Source of the DNA: Peptococcaceae bacterium
GTDB taxonomy: Bacteria; Bacillota; Desulfitobacteriia; Desulfitobacteriales; Syntrophobotulaceae
Direction: 5' to 3'
DNA: 32,527 bases
NCBI GenBank assembly: GCA_012520405.1
Contig: JAAYOJ010000220.1
Coordinates: 1 to 32,527, forward strand
This document shows, one piece after another, positions 22,615 through 30,076 of the stretch (position 1 is the first letter of the stretch; the number at the start of each line of letters is the position of its first letter). A program made the position numbers and the translations under genes. The notes beneath the pieces were generated by a model, which searched no databases, was not told the DNA's origin, and was given only the letters and a program-made list of their open reading frames with translations.

Positions 22615-22923
22615 ATGACTGATGATTTCAATAAACTAGAAGAAATGGAAGAGGCTTATGATATTATTGTCTTAAACGACGATGAAGGCCATGAACATGA
22701 ATTTATGCATTTGGAAAGCCTCGAAGTGGACGGCAATACCTACTATGTACTTTTGCCGGTAGATGAAGCTGAAGAAGAGGACGATGAGGCCGAAGCCATT
22801 ATTTTGAAACTTAGCAAGGATGAAAATGGCGAGGATATGTTAATGGATATTGAAGATGACGAAGAATGGGAAAAAGTCGTCGATGCCTGGGAAGAACTAG
22901 ATGACATCGATGATGAGGAATAA
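22615..22923 (+). CDS. DUF1292 family protein (UPF0473, YrzB-like)
   Basis: A 102-residue, extremely acidic protein (runs of Asp/Glu in the middle and at the end), with the DUF1292 core: IIVLNDDEGHEHEFMHLESL, YYVLLPVDEAEEEDDEAEAI and ILKLSKDENGEDMLMDIEDD, the last followed by EEWEKVVDAWEEL. Function unknown; it is a conserved neighbour of ireB and ruvX in Firmicutes. The ATG at 22615 follows GGAGAGGTG; an in-frame GTG at 22606 overlaps that site. It has its own promoter and a terminator (22970-23007). Confidence 0.92.
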   Translation: MTDDFNKLEEMEEAYDIIVLNDDEGHEHEFMHLESLEVDGNTYYVLLPVDEAEEEDDEAEAIILKLSKDENGEDMLMDIEDDEEWEKVVDAWEELDDIDDEE

Positions 22924-22969
22924 AAATTAATTCAACATACATAAGAAAGATGTTTAAATGGAACAGTGG

Positions 22970-23007
22970 AGAAACTCAAGATCAAAAATCTTGGGTTTCT
23001 TCTTTCT
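22970..23007 (+). terminator. Terminator between the DUF1292 gene and mltG
   Basis: AGAAACTCAAGAT (22970-22982) pairs with ATCTTGGGTTTCT (22988-23000, one G-T pair), followed by TCTTTCTTT. It argues that mltG is transcribed separately, and it overlaps the upstream extension of the mltG frame. Confidence 0.75.
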
Positions 23008-23073
23008 TTAAAAAGCGTTATAATTAAAAAAAATCCAGCATTAAAGTACAAAATGGAGAAAGAAGAGAGAAAA

Positions 23074-24108
23074 ATGCGATCACGACGTGGCAATCAAAGG
23101 CTTTTAATAAAAAAAGGTTTTAAAACCACCATCCTTATTTTGCTGCTGGTGTTGGCCGGGGCGGGATTTTGGTTTTCTTACAACCTCAAACCGGTTTCCT
23201 CTGCTGCTCAAACCCAGGTATTTGTAATAGAGCAAGGTATGTCGGCATCTAAGGTGGCCGAAGAATTAAAAAAGCAAAATATTATAAGAAGTGCACCTGC
23301 TTTCCTGCAGCTTTGCCGGTGGCAAAATGCGGATTCTAAACTTATGGCCGGTATGTATTATCTTTCCCCGGGCATGAGTTCCCGCGAAATACTTGAGACC
23401 CTGCTCCAAGGTACAGAACCGGAAGTGGTTAGAATAACTATTCCTGAAGGTTATACGGTAGAGCAGATTGTCAATACCCTGGTAAACAATGGCTTAGGAA
23501 CCGAAAAGGAATATTACAAGGTCATGGCCTCGTTTAGTGCCAAAGATTATGCCTTTTTAGCAGGGATACCAAACGGTAAAAACCGTCTGGAGGGGTTTCT
23601 TTTTCCGGACACTTATTTTTTTGATAAAAATGCCAAAGCAAGAGATGTAGTTGACCGCTTTTTGGAGCGTTTTAGCCGGGAATTAACTCCTGAGACTAAA
23701 AATAAACTGGAAGAAATGGATCTTTCAATTTATCATTGGCTAATCCATGCTTCTATTGTGGAAAGAGAAGCACAAAAACAAGAGGAAAGGCCGGTTATTG
23801 CCGGAGTTTTTGCTAATCGTCTTCGAATTGGTATGCCCTTACAGTCCTGCGCTACGGTGCAGTATGTGTTAGGTGAGGCCAAACCGGTGCTAAGTATTGA
23901 GGATACAAAAATAGATTCTCCTTACAATACTTATAAATATCCCGGTCTTCCTCCTGGACCTATTTCTAATCCAGGACATGCCTCTTTGCAAGCGGTGCTT
24001 TACCCGGAAAAAACGGACTACTTGTATTTTGTAGCCAAGCAAGATGGCAGTCATGCCTTTGCTGTTACTTACCAGCAGCATTTAAATAATGTCGCCAAAT
24101 ATCAATAG
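23074..24108 (+). CDS. mltG: Endolytic murein transglycosylase MltG (YceG)
   Basis: A membrane-anchored lytic transglycosylase that cuts growing glycan strands near the membrane and releases them from synthesis. Short basic N-terminus, one membrane segment at about 16-36 (TTILILLLVLAGAGFWF), a LysM-like/YceG N-terminal domain (about 45-110) and the catalytic YceG domain (VVRITIPEGYTVEQIVNTL; FLFPDTYFF). The catalytic Glu lies in ASIVEREAQ, followed by VFANRLRIGMPLQSCATVQY and YNTYKYPGLPPGPISNPG. 344 residues from ATG 23074, which follows GAAGAGAG. The frame is open from 22966, but that stretch contains a terminator. A TATAAT at 23019-23024 may be the -10 of its promoter. Confidence 0.94.
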   Translation: MRSRRGNQRLLIKKGFKTTILILLLVLAGAGFWFSYNLKPVSSAAQTQVFVIEQGMSASKVAEELKKQNIIRSAPAFLQLCRWQNADSKLMAGMYYLSPGMSSREILETLLQGTEPEVVRITIPEGYTVEQIVNTLVNNGLGTEKEYYKVMASFSAKDYAFLAGIPNGKNRLEGFLFPDTYFFDKNAKARDVVDRFLERFSRELTPETKNKLEEMDLSIYHWLIHASIVEREAQKQEERPVIAGVFANRLRIGMPLQSCATVQYVLGEAKPVLSIEDTKIDSPYNTYKYPGLPPGPISNPGHASLQAVLYPEKTDYLYFVAKQDGSHAFAVTYQQHLNNVAKYQ

Positions 24109-24160
24109 ATAAATATGATAAATAGCTCTTCCATCAATTCATGATAAGCCACGTCAGTTA

Positions 24161-24763
24161 CTAACCTTCTTGGTAACGGGCCACCAGGACCATGGCATCA
24201 TCATAGCCTTTGCAATAGCCTGCAAGGATTTGATCTGCAATCTGCTGGGTAGGGTTGTGTACATTTATTTCAGGTACAAAGTTAAAGTTTATGCCGTCGG
24301 TAGCCAGGATCAATGTATCGCCTATAGATACAGGGACCACTGATTCGGAGAGGTGAGGTATCTGGTAGCCGATTATTCCGGGACGCAATAATAAAGACTT
24401 GCTTGCCGGTTTTAAAGCGGGATTGGCAGAAAGCAGGACAGCTTCTACATTGCCCACACCCAGCCAAGTCATAGTTTTTCGCGTGGTATTGAAGGCTGCT
24501 AAAGTCATTACTACCCCACGCGTTTTTTTTAGCTCCTCATGACAAAGTTCAAACAGGGATTTAACCGGTTTTTCGGGAAAAGTAGCCAATATCCTGGCGG
24601 CGGCTCTAGCGGCTAAGGCAGCTTCGGGCCCGTGCCCTAAGCCATCAATAACCGCCAGCAGTATGCTGTCGGGCAGCTGTTGAAAAAAGTAGAGGTCGCC
24701 GGACTCAGCTTCGTGGGGCAGTTTCCGGACGGCCACACCGAGGTCTAAGGGTCTAACAGGCAT
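24161..24763 (-). CDS. PP2C-type serine phosphatase of the stressosome (RsbX-like)
   Basis: A 200-residue SpoIIE/PP2C-family phosphatase. Recognisable motifs: AVIDGLGHGPEAALAARAA (metal-binding Asp and the family Gly-x-Gly-His), GVGNVEAVLL, and the C-terminal LILATDGINFNF and YDDAMVLVAR (metal-binding Asp residues). RsbX dephosphorylates RsbS and RsbR to reset the stressosome. The ATG at 24763 lies 7 bases after GGAGG and overlaps the end of rsbT by 11 bases, showing translational coupling. The last gene of the leftward operon; it converges on mltG. Confidence 0.88.
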   Translation of the reverse strand: MPVRPLDLGVAVRKLPHEAESGDLYFFQQLPDSILLAVIDGLGHGPEAALAARAAARILATFPEKPVKSLFELCHEELKKTRGVVMTLAAFNTTRKTMTWLGVGNVEAVLLSANPALKPASKSLLLRPGIIGYQIPHLSESVVPVSIGDTLILATDGINFNFVPEINVHNPTQQIADQILAGYCKGYDDAMVLVARYQEG

Positions 24764-25166
24764 TTTGCTTCCTCCACTTTTTGACGATAATAGTAGTACC
24801 CTTGCCAATTTCAGAAAAAATTTCAAAGTCATCCATTAATCGCTTTGTCCCAGGTAGGCCGAGCCCTAAGCCCTTTCCCGTAGAATAACCGTCCTGCATG
24901 GCTAGCTCGAGATCTTTAATACCCGGACCATTGTCACGGGCAACAATCGCTATTCCCTGTTTGCCGTTCTGTTGGATGAGTTTCAGAATTATTTCGCCGC
25001 CTCCAGCATAGTCAACAATATTACGCGCTAGCTCGGATATAGCTGTGGCGATAGTGGTTAATTCACTTGACGAAAAATCTAAGTGTTTAGCAAGTTTTTT
25101 TCCTTGTTGGCGGGCAGTTACTATGTCACTTTCCAGGCCGATGTTCACAATTATTTTCTCAATCAT
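24753..25166 (-). CDS. rsbT: RsbT-like serine/threonine kinase
   Basis: A GHKL-fold kinase of the RsbT/RsbW family that phosphorylates RsbS and RsbR and is then released from the stressosome. ATP-binding boxes are present: N box ELARNIVDYA (Asn49), G1 box ARDNGPGI (Asp78) and G2 box STGKGLGLGLPGTKRLMDDF (96-114). 137 residues, matching the family. It overlaps rsbS by 8 bases and the phosphatase gene by 11, so all are translated together. In Bacillus RsbT activates RsbU; no RsbU homologue lies in this window. Confidence 0.92.
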   Translation of the reverse strand: MIEKIIVNIGLESDIVTARQQGKKLAKHLDFSSSELTTIATAISELARNIVDYAGGGEIILKLIQQNGKQGIAIVARDNGPGIKDLELAMQDGYSTGKGLGLGLPGTKRLMDDFEIFSEIGKGTTIIVKKWRKQNAC

Positions 25167-25533
25167 CTTTGGTGCTATTTCCCTTCACAAGCTGTTTAAG
25201 ATAGGCCAGACCTTCTTCCAGGTCAAGAGCTGTCGTTACATCATCCAACATTAAGCCCAGCTGAACCATGGAAAAGGCTACATCTGGCTGGATACCGACT
25301 ACCACGGTTTCTGCGCCCCTAAGTTTCGTGATATGGGCGATGGTGCGGAGCATGCGGGCCGCAAAGGAGTCCATAACATCAAGGGCCGTGACGTCGACGA
25401 TTACCCCTCGGGAACGAAATCGGCCTACTTTTTCCACTAAGTCGTCATGAAGTTGTTTTAAATCAAGATCGGTAAGAACTGATTGTACGGAAGCAATTAG
25501 ATAATCTCCTTGTTTAAGAATTGGTACTTTCAT
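25159..25533 (-). CDS. rsbS: RsbS-like STAS-domain protein
   Basis: A 124-residue single STAS domain, the core brick of the stressosome, holding RsbT until phosphorylated. The phospho-acceptor is Ser56 in the LDVMDSFAARMLR helix, corresponding to Ser59 of Bacillus RsbS. The N-terminal VPILKQGDYLIASVQSVLTD is also typical. Part of rsbR-S-T-X; 46 bases separate it from rsbR. Confidence 0.93.
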   Translation of the reverse strand: MKVPILKQGDYLIASVQSVLTDLDLKQLHDDLVEKVGRFRSRGVIVDVTALDVMDSFAARMLRTIAHITKLRGAETVVVGIQPDVAFSMVQLGLMLDDVTTALDLEEGLAYLKQLVKGNSTKDD

Positions 25534-25579
25534 TATTTTCTCCTTGATTCCTAGCCTAAATTATTAGAACAGCCTATCT

Positions 25580-26440
25580 TTATTCTTTAAAACCCTCGTA
25601 GCCCAGTAGGCGCTCTGCTTTCTCGATTCCCCCTTGTAAATCACCAACAGTGTTCAGTCTGCTCAAGTCCACGCCCAGGGTTACCAAAGTTTGAGCTATT
25701 TCCGGAGAAATGCCGGTAGCAACGACCGTAGCTCCCAAGAGCCGGGAGGCCTCGACTGTTTGCACCAAATGATTGGCGACTTTGGAGTCAACACTGGGAA
25801 CGCCCGTTATATCCATGACCACCACTTTAGCCCGGTGGGCGCGGATGGCATGCAGCAGCTGCTCGGTCAGCTGCCGGGCTCGATATGTATCCAGAACCCT
25901 TATGATGGGCAGCATCAATAATCCCTCTCGCAGTTGTAGTACAGGAGTGGAGAGTTCGCGGATGGCCTCCTGCTGCAGGCGGACAACCCTTTCCCTCTCC
26001 TTGATGAAGGCCAGAGCCACTATGGATAGAATGGTGTTGGCAACGGGCTCATATATGTCCAGGGCTGTTGATAACCGGTTAAAATCATGCTGGTAGCGCT
26101 GAAAGAGACTGCGTCCATAGATATCGCGCAGGGTAAGAAAATTACCTATGATTTGTTCCGTCGTCATGCCGCGTAAGACCCCGCGTTCAGCGAGCATATT
26201 AGCGTAAACCTCGGCGGCATCGTATTTTCCTGTTTCCAAACAACCGACACAAGTGTCATAAATAGTAATGGACTCAGTTTTAATTTCTTCCGGGGTTAAG
26301 TTAGCCAGCAGTCCTTTAGCGGTCGTTTCCTTCAGCCATTGCTGCCGTAGTGTTTCGCGGTTGTCTCGAAAATGATCTACTAATTCCTGCAGAAAGTCAG
26401 ACTTAATGTCTTTCGATGCTAAAAATCCATCATTTCCCAT
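25580..26440 (-). CDS. rsbR: RsbR-family stressosome sensor
   Basis: 286 residues. The N-terminal ~150 form a helical sensor region of unclear ligand (with Cys64 and Cys67, TCVGC), not obviously a globin or PAS domain. A linker helix (about 140-165) leads to the C-terminal STAS domain (about 168-280; MLPIIRVLDTYRARQLTEQL, then LGATVVATGISPEIAQTLVT). The two regulatory sites align with Thr165 (ELSTPVLQL, like Thr171 of RsbRA) and Ser219 (SVDSKVANH, where RsbRA has Thr205). AGGAGG (26452-26447) is 6 bases from the ATG. First gene of the leftward operon, with palindromes upstream. Confidence 0.92.
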   Translation of the reverse strand: MGNDGFLASKDIKSDFLQELVDHFRDNRETLRQQWLKETTAKGLLANLTPEEIKTESITIYDTCVGCLETGKYDAAEVYANMLAERGVLRGMTTEQIIGNFLTLRDIYGRSLFQRYQHDFNRLSTALDIYEPVANTILSIVALAFIKERERVVRLQQEAIRELSTPVLQLREGLLMLPIIRVLDTYRARQLTEQLLHAIRAHRAKVVVMDITGVPSVDSKVANHLVQTVEASRLLGATVVATGISPEIAQTLVTLGVDLSRLNTVGDLQGGIEKAERLLGYEGFKE

Positions 26441-26483
26441 TGCAATCCTCCTGATTGGTCAATTTTGCCATTCTCTATATTTG

Positions 26484-26512
26484 ACGCTATTTAAGCGTAT
26501 TCCTTCAGGAAT
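26484..26512. promoter_or_regulatory. Two adjacent palindromes in the rsbR upstream region
   Basis: ACGCTATTTAAGCGT (26484-26498) and ATTCCTTCAGGAAT (26499-26512) stand directly next to each other, 44-72 bases before the rsbR start. They are candidate operator sites or mRNA stem-loops; no clear sigma-A promoter was found in this gap. Confidence 0.45.
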
Positions 26513-26565
26513 CCTGTCGAATAAATTTGCTTGATGAGTTTTTTTATTGACAAGAAAACCAAATG

Positions 26566-26609
26566 CCAGCTTAGAAAAGAAAAATGTCAAGCTGGAAAAG
26601 AAAATGTCA
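26566..26609. repeat. Inverted repeat with a two-copy direct repeat upstream of the U32 gene
   Basis: CCAGCTT (26566-26572) and AAGCTGG (26589-26595) are inverted copies. The near-identical units GAAAAGAAAAATGTCA (26574-26589) and GAAAAGAAAATGTCA (26595-26609) run in tandem through and beyond them. Possible binding sites in the gap between divergent rsbR and the U32 gene. Confidence 0.45.
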
Positions 26610-26702
26610 GGTATGGATTGAAAAATTTTATCTTTTGAGTTTTTGCTTATATAATATTTGTTGGATTAGAAAATAATTATTTTTAACTTTCGAGGAGATA
26701 TC

Positions 26703-27977
26703 ATGAAAAAACCTGAACTTCTTGCTCCCGCCGGAGACTTGGAGAAACTCAAATTCGCTTTGGAATATGGGGCCGATGCCGTTTATGCCGGGGGAAGCTC
26801 TTTTGGTTTAAGAGCCTATGCCGGTAACTTTGACGCTGAAGGGTTGCACCAGGCTGTAGAGTATACGCATAAATTAGGCCGGAAAATTTATATTACCGTT
26901 AATATTTTTGCTCATGAACCGGATTTTGAATATTTGGAGGATTATTTGGGACAATTAAGCGCTTTGCAGGTTGACGGCCTTATTGTTTCCGATCCGGGAG
27001 TAATTAGTGCAGTCCAAAAGTCAGCACCTGGACTTCAGATTCATTTAAGCACCCAGGCTAACTGTACAAACTCAGCCAGTGCCAACTTCTGGTTTAGGCA
27101 AGGCCTAACAAGGGTGGTGTTGGCAAGAGAACTAACTTTGCAAGAAATAAGAGAAATTGGCCGGCGAACCACAGGAGAGCTGGAGATATTCATACACGGC
27201 GCTATGTGTATGTCTTATTCTGGACGTTGTTTGCTGAGCAATTACCTCACCGGCCGAGATGCTAACCGGGGGGAATGTACTCATCCTTGTCGCTGGGGTT
27301 ATGCCCTGGTAGAAGAGAAGAGGCCTGGGCAATTTTTCCCTATCGAGGAGGATTCCAGGGGTAGCTACATTTTTAATTCCCACGATCTGTGCCTATTGCC
27401 CTATTTACCGCTGCTTAAAAAATTAAGGCTGGCCAGCTTTAAGATAGAAGGGCGCATGAAAGGTACTTACTATGTGGCCAGCACAGTAAAAGTCTACCGT
27501 CAGGCTATTGATACTTTATGGGAACAAGGAGAAGAGGAGTTTAATCGGAAACTTGCTTTCTGGCTCAAGGAACTGGACAAAGTCAGTCACAGGGACTATT
27601 CTCCGGGTTTTCTTTTCGGCAAACCAGGGGCGGAAGCCCATAATATCGAGACTTCTAATTATATCCGAGAATATAGCTTTGTGGGCCGGGTATTGGCCCC
27701 CGAGGAATACAGTAGAACGAAGCAGAAGGTAGAAGGCTTGGAAAAGGAATGTACTTCTTGGATTGAACAACGCAATAACTTCCGGGTAGGAGAAGAACTG
27801 GAGGTGCTTTCCCCGCAGGAGGACCCTTGGACTTTTAAGGTAACAGGACTATGGGATGAAGAGGGGGCAGAAGTGGAAGTAGCCCGTCATCCTCAACAAA
27901 AACTAAAGATAAGCGTGCCCAGACCGTTAAGTCCCTTTACTATTCTGCGCCGGGAAAAGATCAAAACTTTTAAATAA
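26703..27977 (+). CDS. U32 family protein (YrrO/TrhP-like, tRNA hydroxylation)
   Basis: The U32 family, once called peptidases, includes the YrrN/YrrO (TrhP) proteins needed for 5-hydroxyuridine formation at the tRNA wobble position. Family signatures: PELLAPAGDLEKLKFALEYG, GADAVYAGG, VHLSTQANCTNSAS-like (IHLSTQANCTNS), and the Cys-rich FIHGAMCMSYSGRCLLSNYL with RGECTHPCRW, whose cysteines probably bind an Fe-S cluster. FNSHDLCLL and SFKIEGRMK follow. At 424 residues it resembles the YrrO type. In Bacillus yrrO lies downstream of yrrL/mltG, as here, apart from the inserted stressosome operon; the methyltransferase yrrM and yrrN are missing. GAGGAG precedes the ATG. Confidence 0.92.
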   Translation: MKKPELLAPAGDLEKLKFALEYGADAVYAGGSSFGLRAYAGNFDAEGLHQAVEYTHKLGRKIYITVNIFAHEPDFEYLEDYLGQLSALQVDGLIVSDPGVISAVQKSAPGLQIHLSTQANCTNSASANFWFRQGLTRVVLARELTLQEIREIGRRTTGELEIFIHGAMCMSYSGRCLLSNYLTGRDANRGECTHPCRWGYALVEEKRPGQFFPIEEDSRGSYIFNSHDLCLLPYLPLLKKLRLASFKIEGRMKGTYYVASTVKVYRQAIDTLWEQGEEEFNRKLAFWLKELDKVSHRDYSPGFLFGKPGAEAHNIETSNYIREYSFVGRVLAPEEYSRTKQKVEGLEKECTSWIEQRNNFRVGEELEVLSPQEDPWTFKVTGLWDEEGAEVEVARHPQQKLKISVPRPLSPFTILRREKIKTFK

Positions 27978-27998
27978 AATCAGGAGAACAATACTAAC

Positions 27999-28259
27999 AT
28001 GCAGGACCTAAGAAAAAATATTGATAGCAAAGCAGAAAAAACCGATTGCCAGGATTGTGATTGCCTGGTAAAGGCTAGAGTGCCACGTTCAGAAATTCAA
28101 TTATTATGTAAATTAGTGGAAGGCATGGGACACTTGGGGGTGGTTACTACCACCAACCGCCTGGCAGGGGAAGTATTAATCCAAACCACCAGGCACTGTT
28201 GGCCGGAGCTTAAATTTTTATTGCAAAAATCAAATTTCAAAATTGATTTTTTATCTTAA
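27999..28259 (+). CDS. DUF4911-like small protein
   Basis: 86 residues, soluble. The C-terminal two thirds (KARVPRSEIQLLCKLVEGMG, then HLGVVTTTNRLAGEVLIQTT) form an alpha/beta unit resembling DUF4911, a small clostridial family often next to U32 genes. The N-terminus carries three cysteines (CQDCDC). No function known. It follows the U32 gene by 21 bases, with AGGAGA as ribosome site, and is probably co-transcribed. Confidence 0.8.
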   Translation: MQDLRKNIDSKAEKTDCQDCDCLVKARVPRSEIQLLCKLVEGMGHLGVVTTTNRLAGEVLIQTTRHCWPELKFLLQKSNFKIDFLS

Positions 28260-28280
28260 TTAGTGCGAGTATGGCATGCA

Positions 28281-28309
28281 TTGTCAATTTTATAATATTA
28301 ATGTAGAAT
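28281..28309 (+). promoter_or_regulatory. Promoter of the pilM-pilN-pilO-like operon
   Basis: TTGTCA (28281-28286), 17 bases, TAGAAT (28304-28309). A TATACT at 28324-28329 may be an alternative -10. Confidence 0.65.
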
Positions 28310-28348
28310 TAATTTCGGACATTATACTAGTAAGGGGATATGCCAGAG

Positions 28349-29518
28349 ATGAAAAAACAATGGTTGGCAGTGATTAACGACAACAACCTTATTGTTGCTC
28401 ATCTTGCCCTCAAGAAAAACTGTCTTAAATTATTTTTCTTAGACAGCTTGAAACTGGAAGAAAATCTAAATGATTACCCTTCTCAGAAAGAAAGTAACAG
28501 TTTTGACTATATAAAAAGTTGGTTTAAGGCCAATAAAATTCCTTGTGAAAAACTTAAATTAACTGTATCTAGTCTGGGGTTGGTTACCAGGGTAATTTCT
28601 TTACCCTTAATGTCGAGGGATGATCTGGAGAAGCTGGTTAATAATCAAATTAGCCAGTATTTTACTATTGATGCCGAAAATTATACAATAGATTATAAAA
28701 TTCTTAACAAATATTATGAAAACAAAAAGCCTATGATCAATGTTCTGCTGGCTGCTCTACCCAAACAAAAATTGGCCTATATCTGGTCAATGTGCCAATG
28801 TCTTGGCTTTGAACCGCAAGTAATTGATTTGACGGCGGACTGTTTAACTAGAATATATTCTGCTCTGGCTGAACGCAATAAGCTTTCAGGGGACATGGCC
28901 ATAGTTTCTCTTTCTGAAAATAAAGCAGAGTTTGTCCTCTTAAACCAGGGAATTTTCTTTTTATATTCCGATCTGGAAATAGATCTTAGGGCTATTGCCG
29001 CTGACCTTACTAAGCAAAGCGCTGAAAAACAGGCTGAGCATAATTATGGTCAAGAAGAATCTAAGCAAGCAGCATTAGAGATAGCGAGCTCCTTAGCAAG
29101 AACAAGAGAATTTGTGCTTGAGGATTTGTATATTCCAAAAGAAAAAATTCCCTTTCTAAATATTACGGAATCCGATTTGGATCATACCCAGAAAATAACG
29201 CCCAGCCAACAATCTCTGGTTAATAAAAGTGAAGATTTACTGCCGGAGTATTTATTGAATCCACTTATTACGACCTTGGCTGGTCTTCTGAGTGTTTATG
29301 AAACCAGTAATTATGGAAAAAAGGTGAGCAAAATTTATCTAACCGGAGAGTACTGTTTTTTGCCATATGTGCCTGAAATTATGTCTAAAAATTTAGGAAT
29401 AGATACTGTAGTCGGTTTTCCCGGATGGGATCCAAAAATTAGGATAAAAAACAGCAAACTAAGCTTTGACTGGCCAAAGTTTGGAAGCTTATACGGTCTT
29501 GCTTTGCGGGAGGATTAA
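28349..29518 (+). CDS. pilM: PilM-like type IV pilus/secretion assembly protein
   Basis: An actin-like (FtsA/PilM fold) cytoplasmic protein that binds the PilN tail at the membrane. Visible: the N-terminal WLAVINDNNLIVAHLALKK strand pair, VSSLGLVTRVISLPLMSRDD with KLVNNQISQYF (the PilM membrane/secretion ATPase-type segment), and MAIVSLSENKAEFVLLNQG. The middle is divergent. A C-terminal VSKIYLTGEY precedes an FPGWD end. 389 residues. An upstream in-frame ATG at 28340 is only 2 bases from AAGGGG, so 28349 (11 bases) is preferred, with modest certainty. The stop TAA abuts the next ATG. Confidence 0.8.
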   Translation: MKKQWLAVINDNNLIVAHLALKKNCLKLFFLDSLKLEENLNDYPSQKESNSFDYIKSWFKANKIPCEKLKLTVSSLGLVTRVISLPLMSRDDLEKLVNNQISQYFTIDAENYTIDYKILNKYYENKKPMINVLLAALPKQKLAYIWSMCQCLGFEPQVIDLTADCLTRIYSALAERNKLSGDMAIVSLSENKAEFVLLNQGIFFLYSDLEIDLRAIAADLTKQSAEKQAEHNYGQEESKQAALEIASSLARTREFVLEDLYIPKEKIPFLNITESDLDHTQKITPSQQSLVNKSEDLLPEYLLNPLITTLAGLLSVYETSNYGKKVSKIYLTGEYCFLPYVPEIMSKNLGIDTVVGFPGWDPKIRIKNSKLSFDWPKFGSLYGLALRED

Positions 29519-30058
29519 ATGAAGGAACGAAAACAGTTTAATTTTGCCCAAAGGTGGAAAATTGCTCAGCAGAATTTGTCCCCTCTTGCCGGCAGCAAAA
29601 GGCTGGGGGGGCCGCTTTTGGTCTGCCTGGGGTTGGTTGTTGTCCTGGCCTTAACGCCCTGGCTATGGCAGTACAAGCTTGATTATCAATTAAAACAGCT
29701 GGAAAGATATATTGCTGATTATCAAGATGTAGCCGCCTTAGACCTCCAGGTGACCGAGTTGCAGGCCCAGCGTGCCAAAATGAATACCTTTCGGCAAATA
29801 ATGATTGAAAAGAAAAAAGACCCTCAAGCTATTATTGCCGCTATTACTAAACATTTGCCCTCCGCTTCCCGGATGCTTTCTTTTGCCCTGGAAGATGACA
29901 ATAGCATTCAGATAACAGTTATTCTCAACGAGCCGTCTGATATAACCCAACTTTGGGGCGGCCTTAGTAACTCGGATCTGTTTATGGAGTTGGACATCAG
30001 CTCCGTCTCAATGCTTGAAGAACAACAAATATTGGATTTAACTTTAAAGTTAAAATAA
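29519..30058 (+). CDS. pilN: PilN-like membrane protein
   Basis: A 179-residue single-pass inner-membrane protein: a short basic N-terminus, one membrane segment at about 31-49 (PLLVCLGLVVVLALTPWLW), a coiled coil (50-105) and a ferredoxin-like C-terminal domain. This is the PilN layout, but the N-terminal NLLP motif that binds PilM is replaced by NLSPLAG. It starts immediately after the pilM stop (TAAATG), with GCGGGAGG upstream. Identification rests mostly on order and topology. Confidence 0.75.
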   Translation: MKERKQFNFAQRWKIAQQNLSPLAGSKRLGGPLLVCLGLVVVLALTPWLWQYKLDYQLKQLERYIADYQDVAALDLQVTELQAQRAKMNTFRQIMIEKKKDPQAIIAAITKHLPSASRMLSFALEDDNSIQITVILNEPSDITQLWGGLSNSDLFMELDISSVSMLEEQQILDLTLKLK

Positions 30059-30076
30059 TCAGGAGAAAAGGCTAGT

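Noticed and set aside
22966-23073. Longer N-terminus for MltG from 22966 or 23053
   Set aside because: The first part lies in a terminator hairpin, and neither upstream start has a ribosome site; 23074 gives a normal Arg-rich N-terminus followed by the membrane segment.
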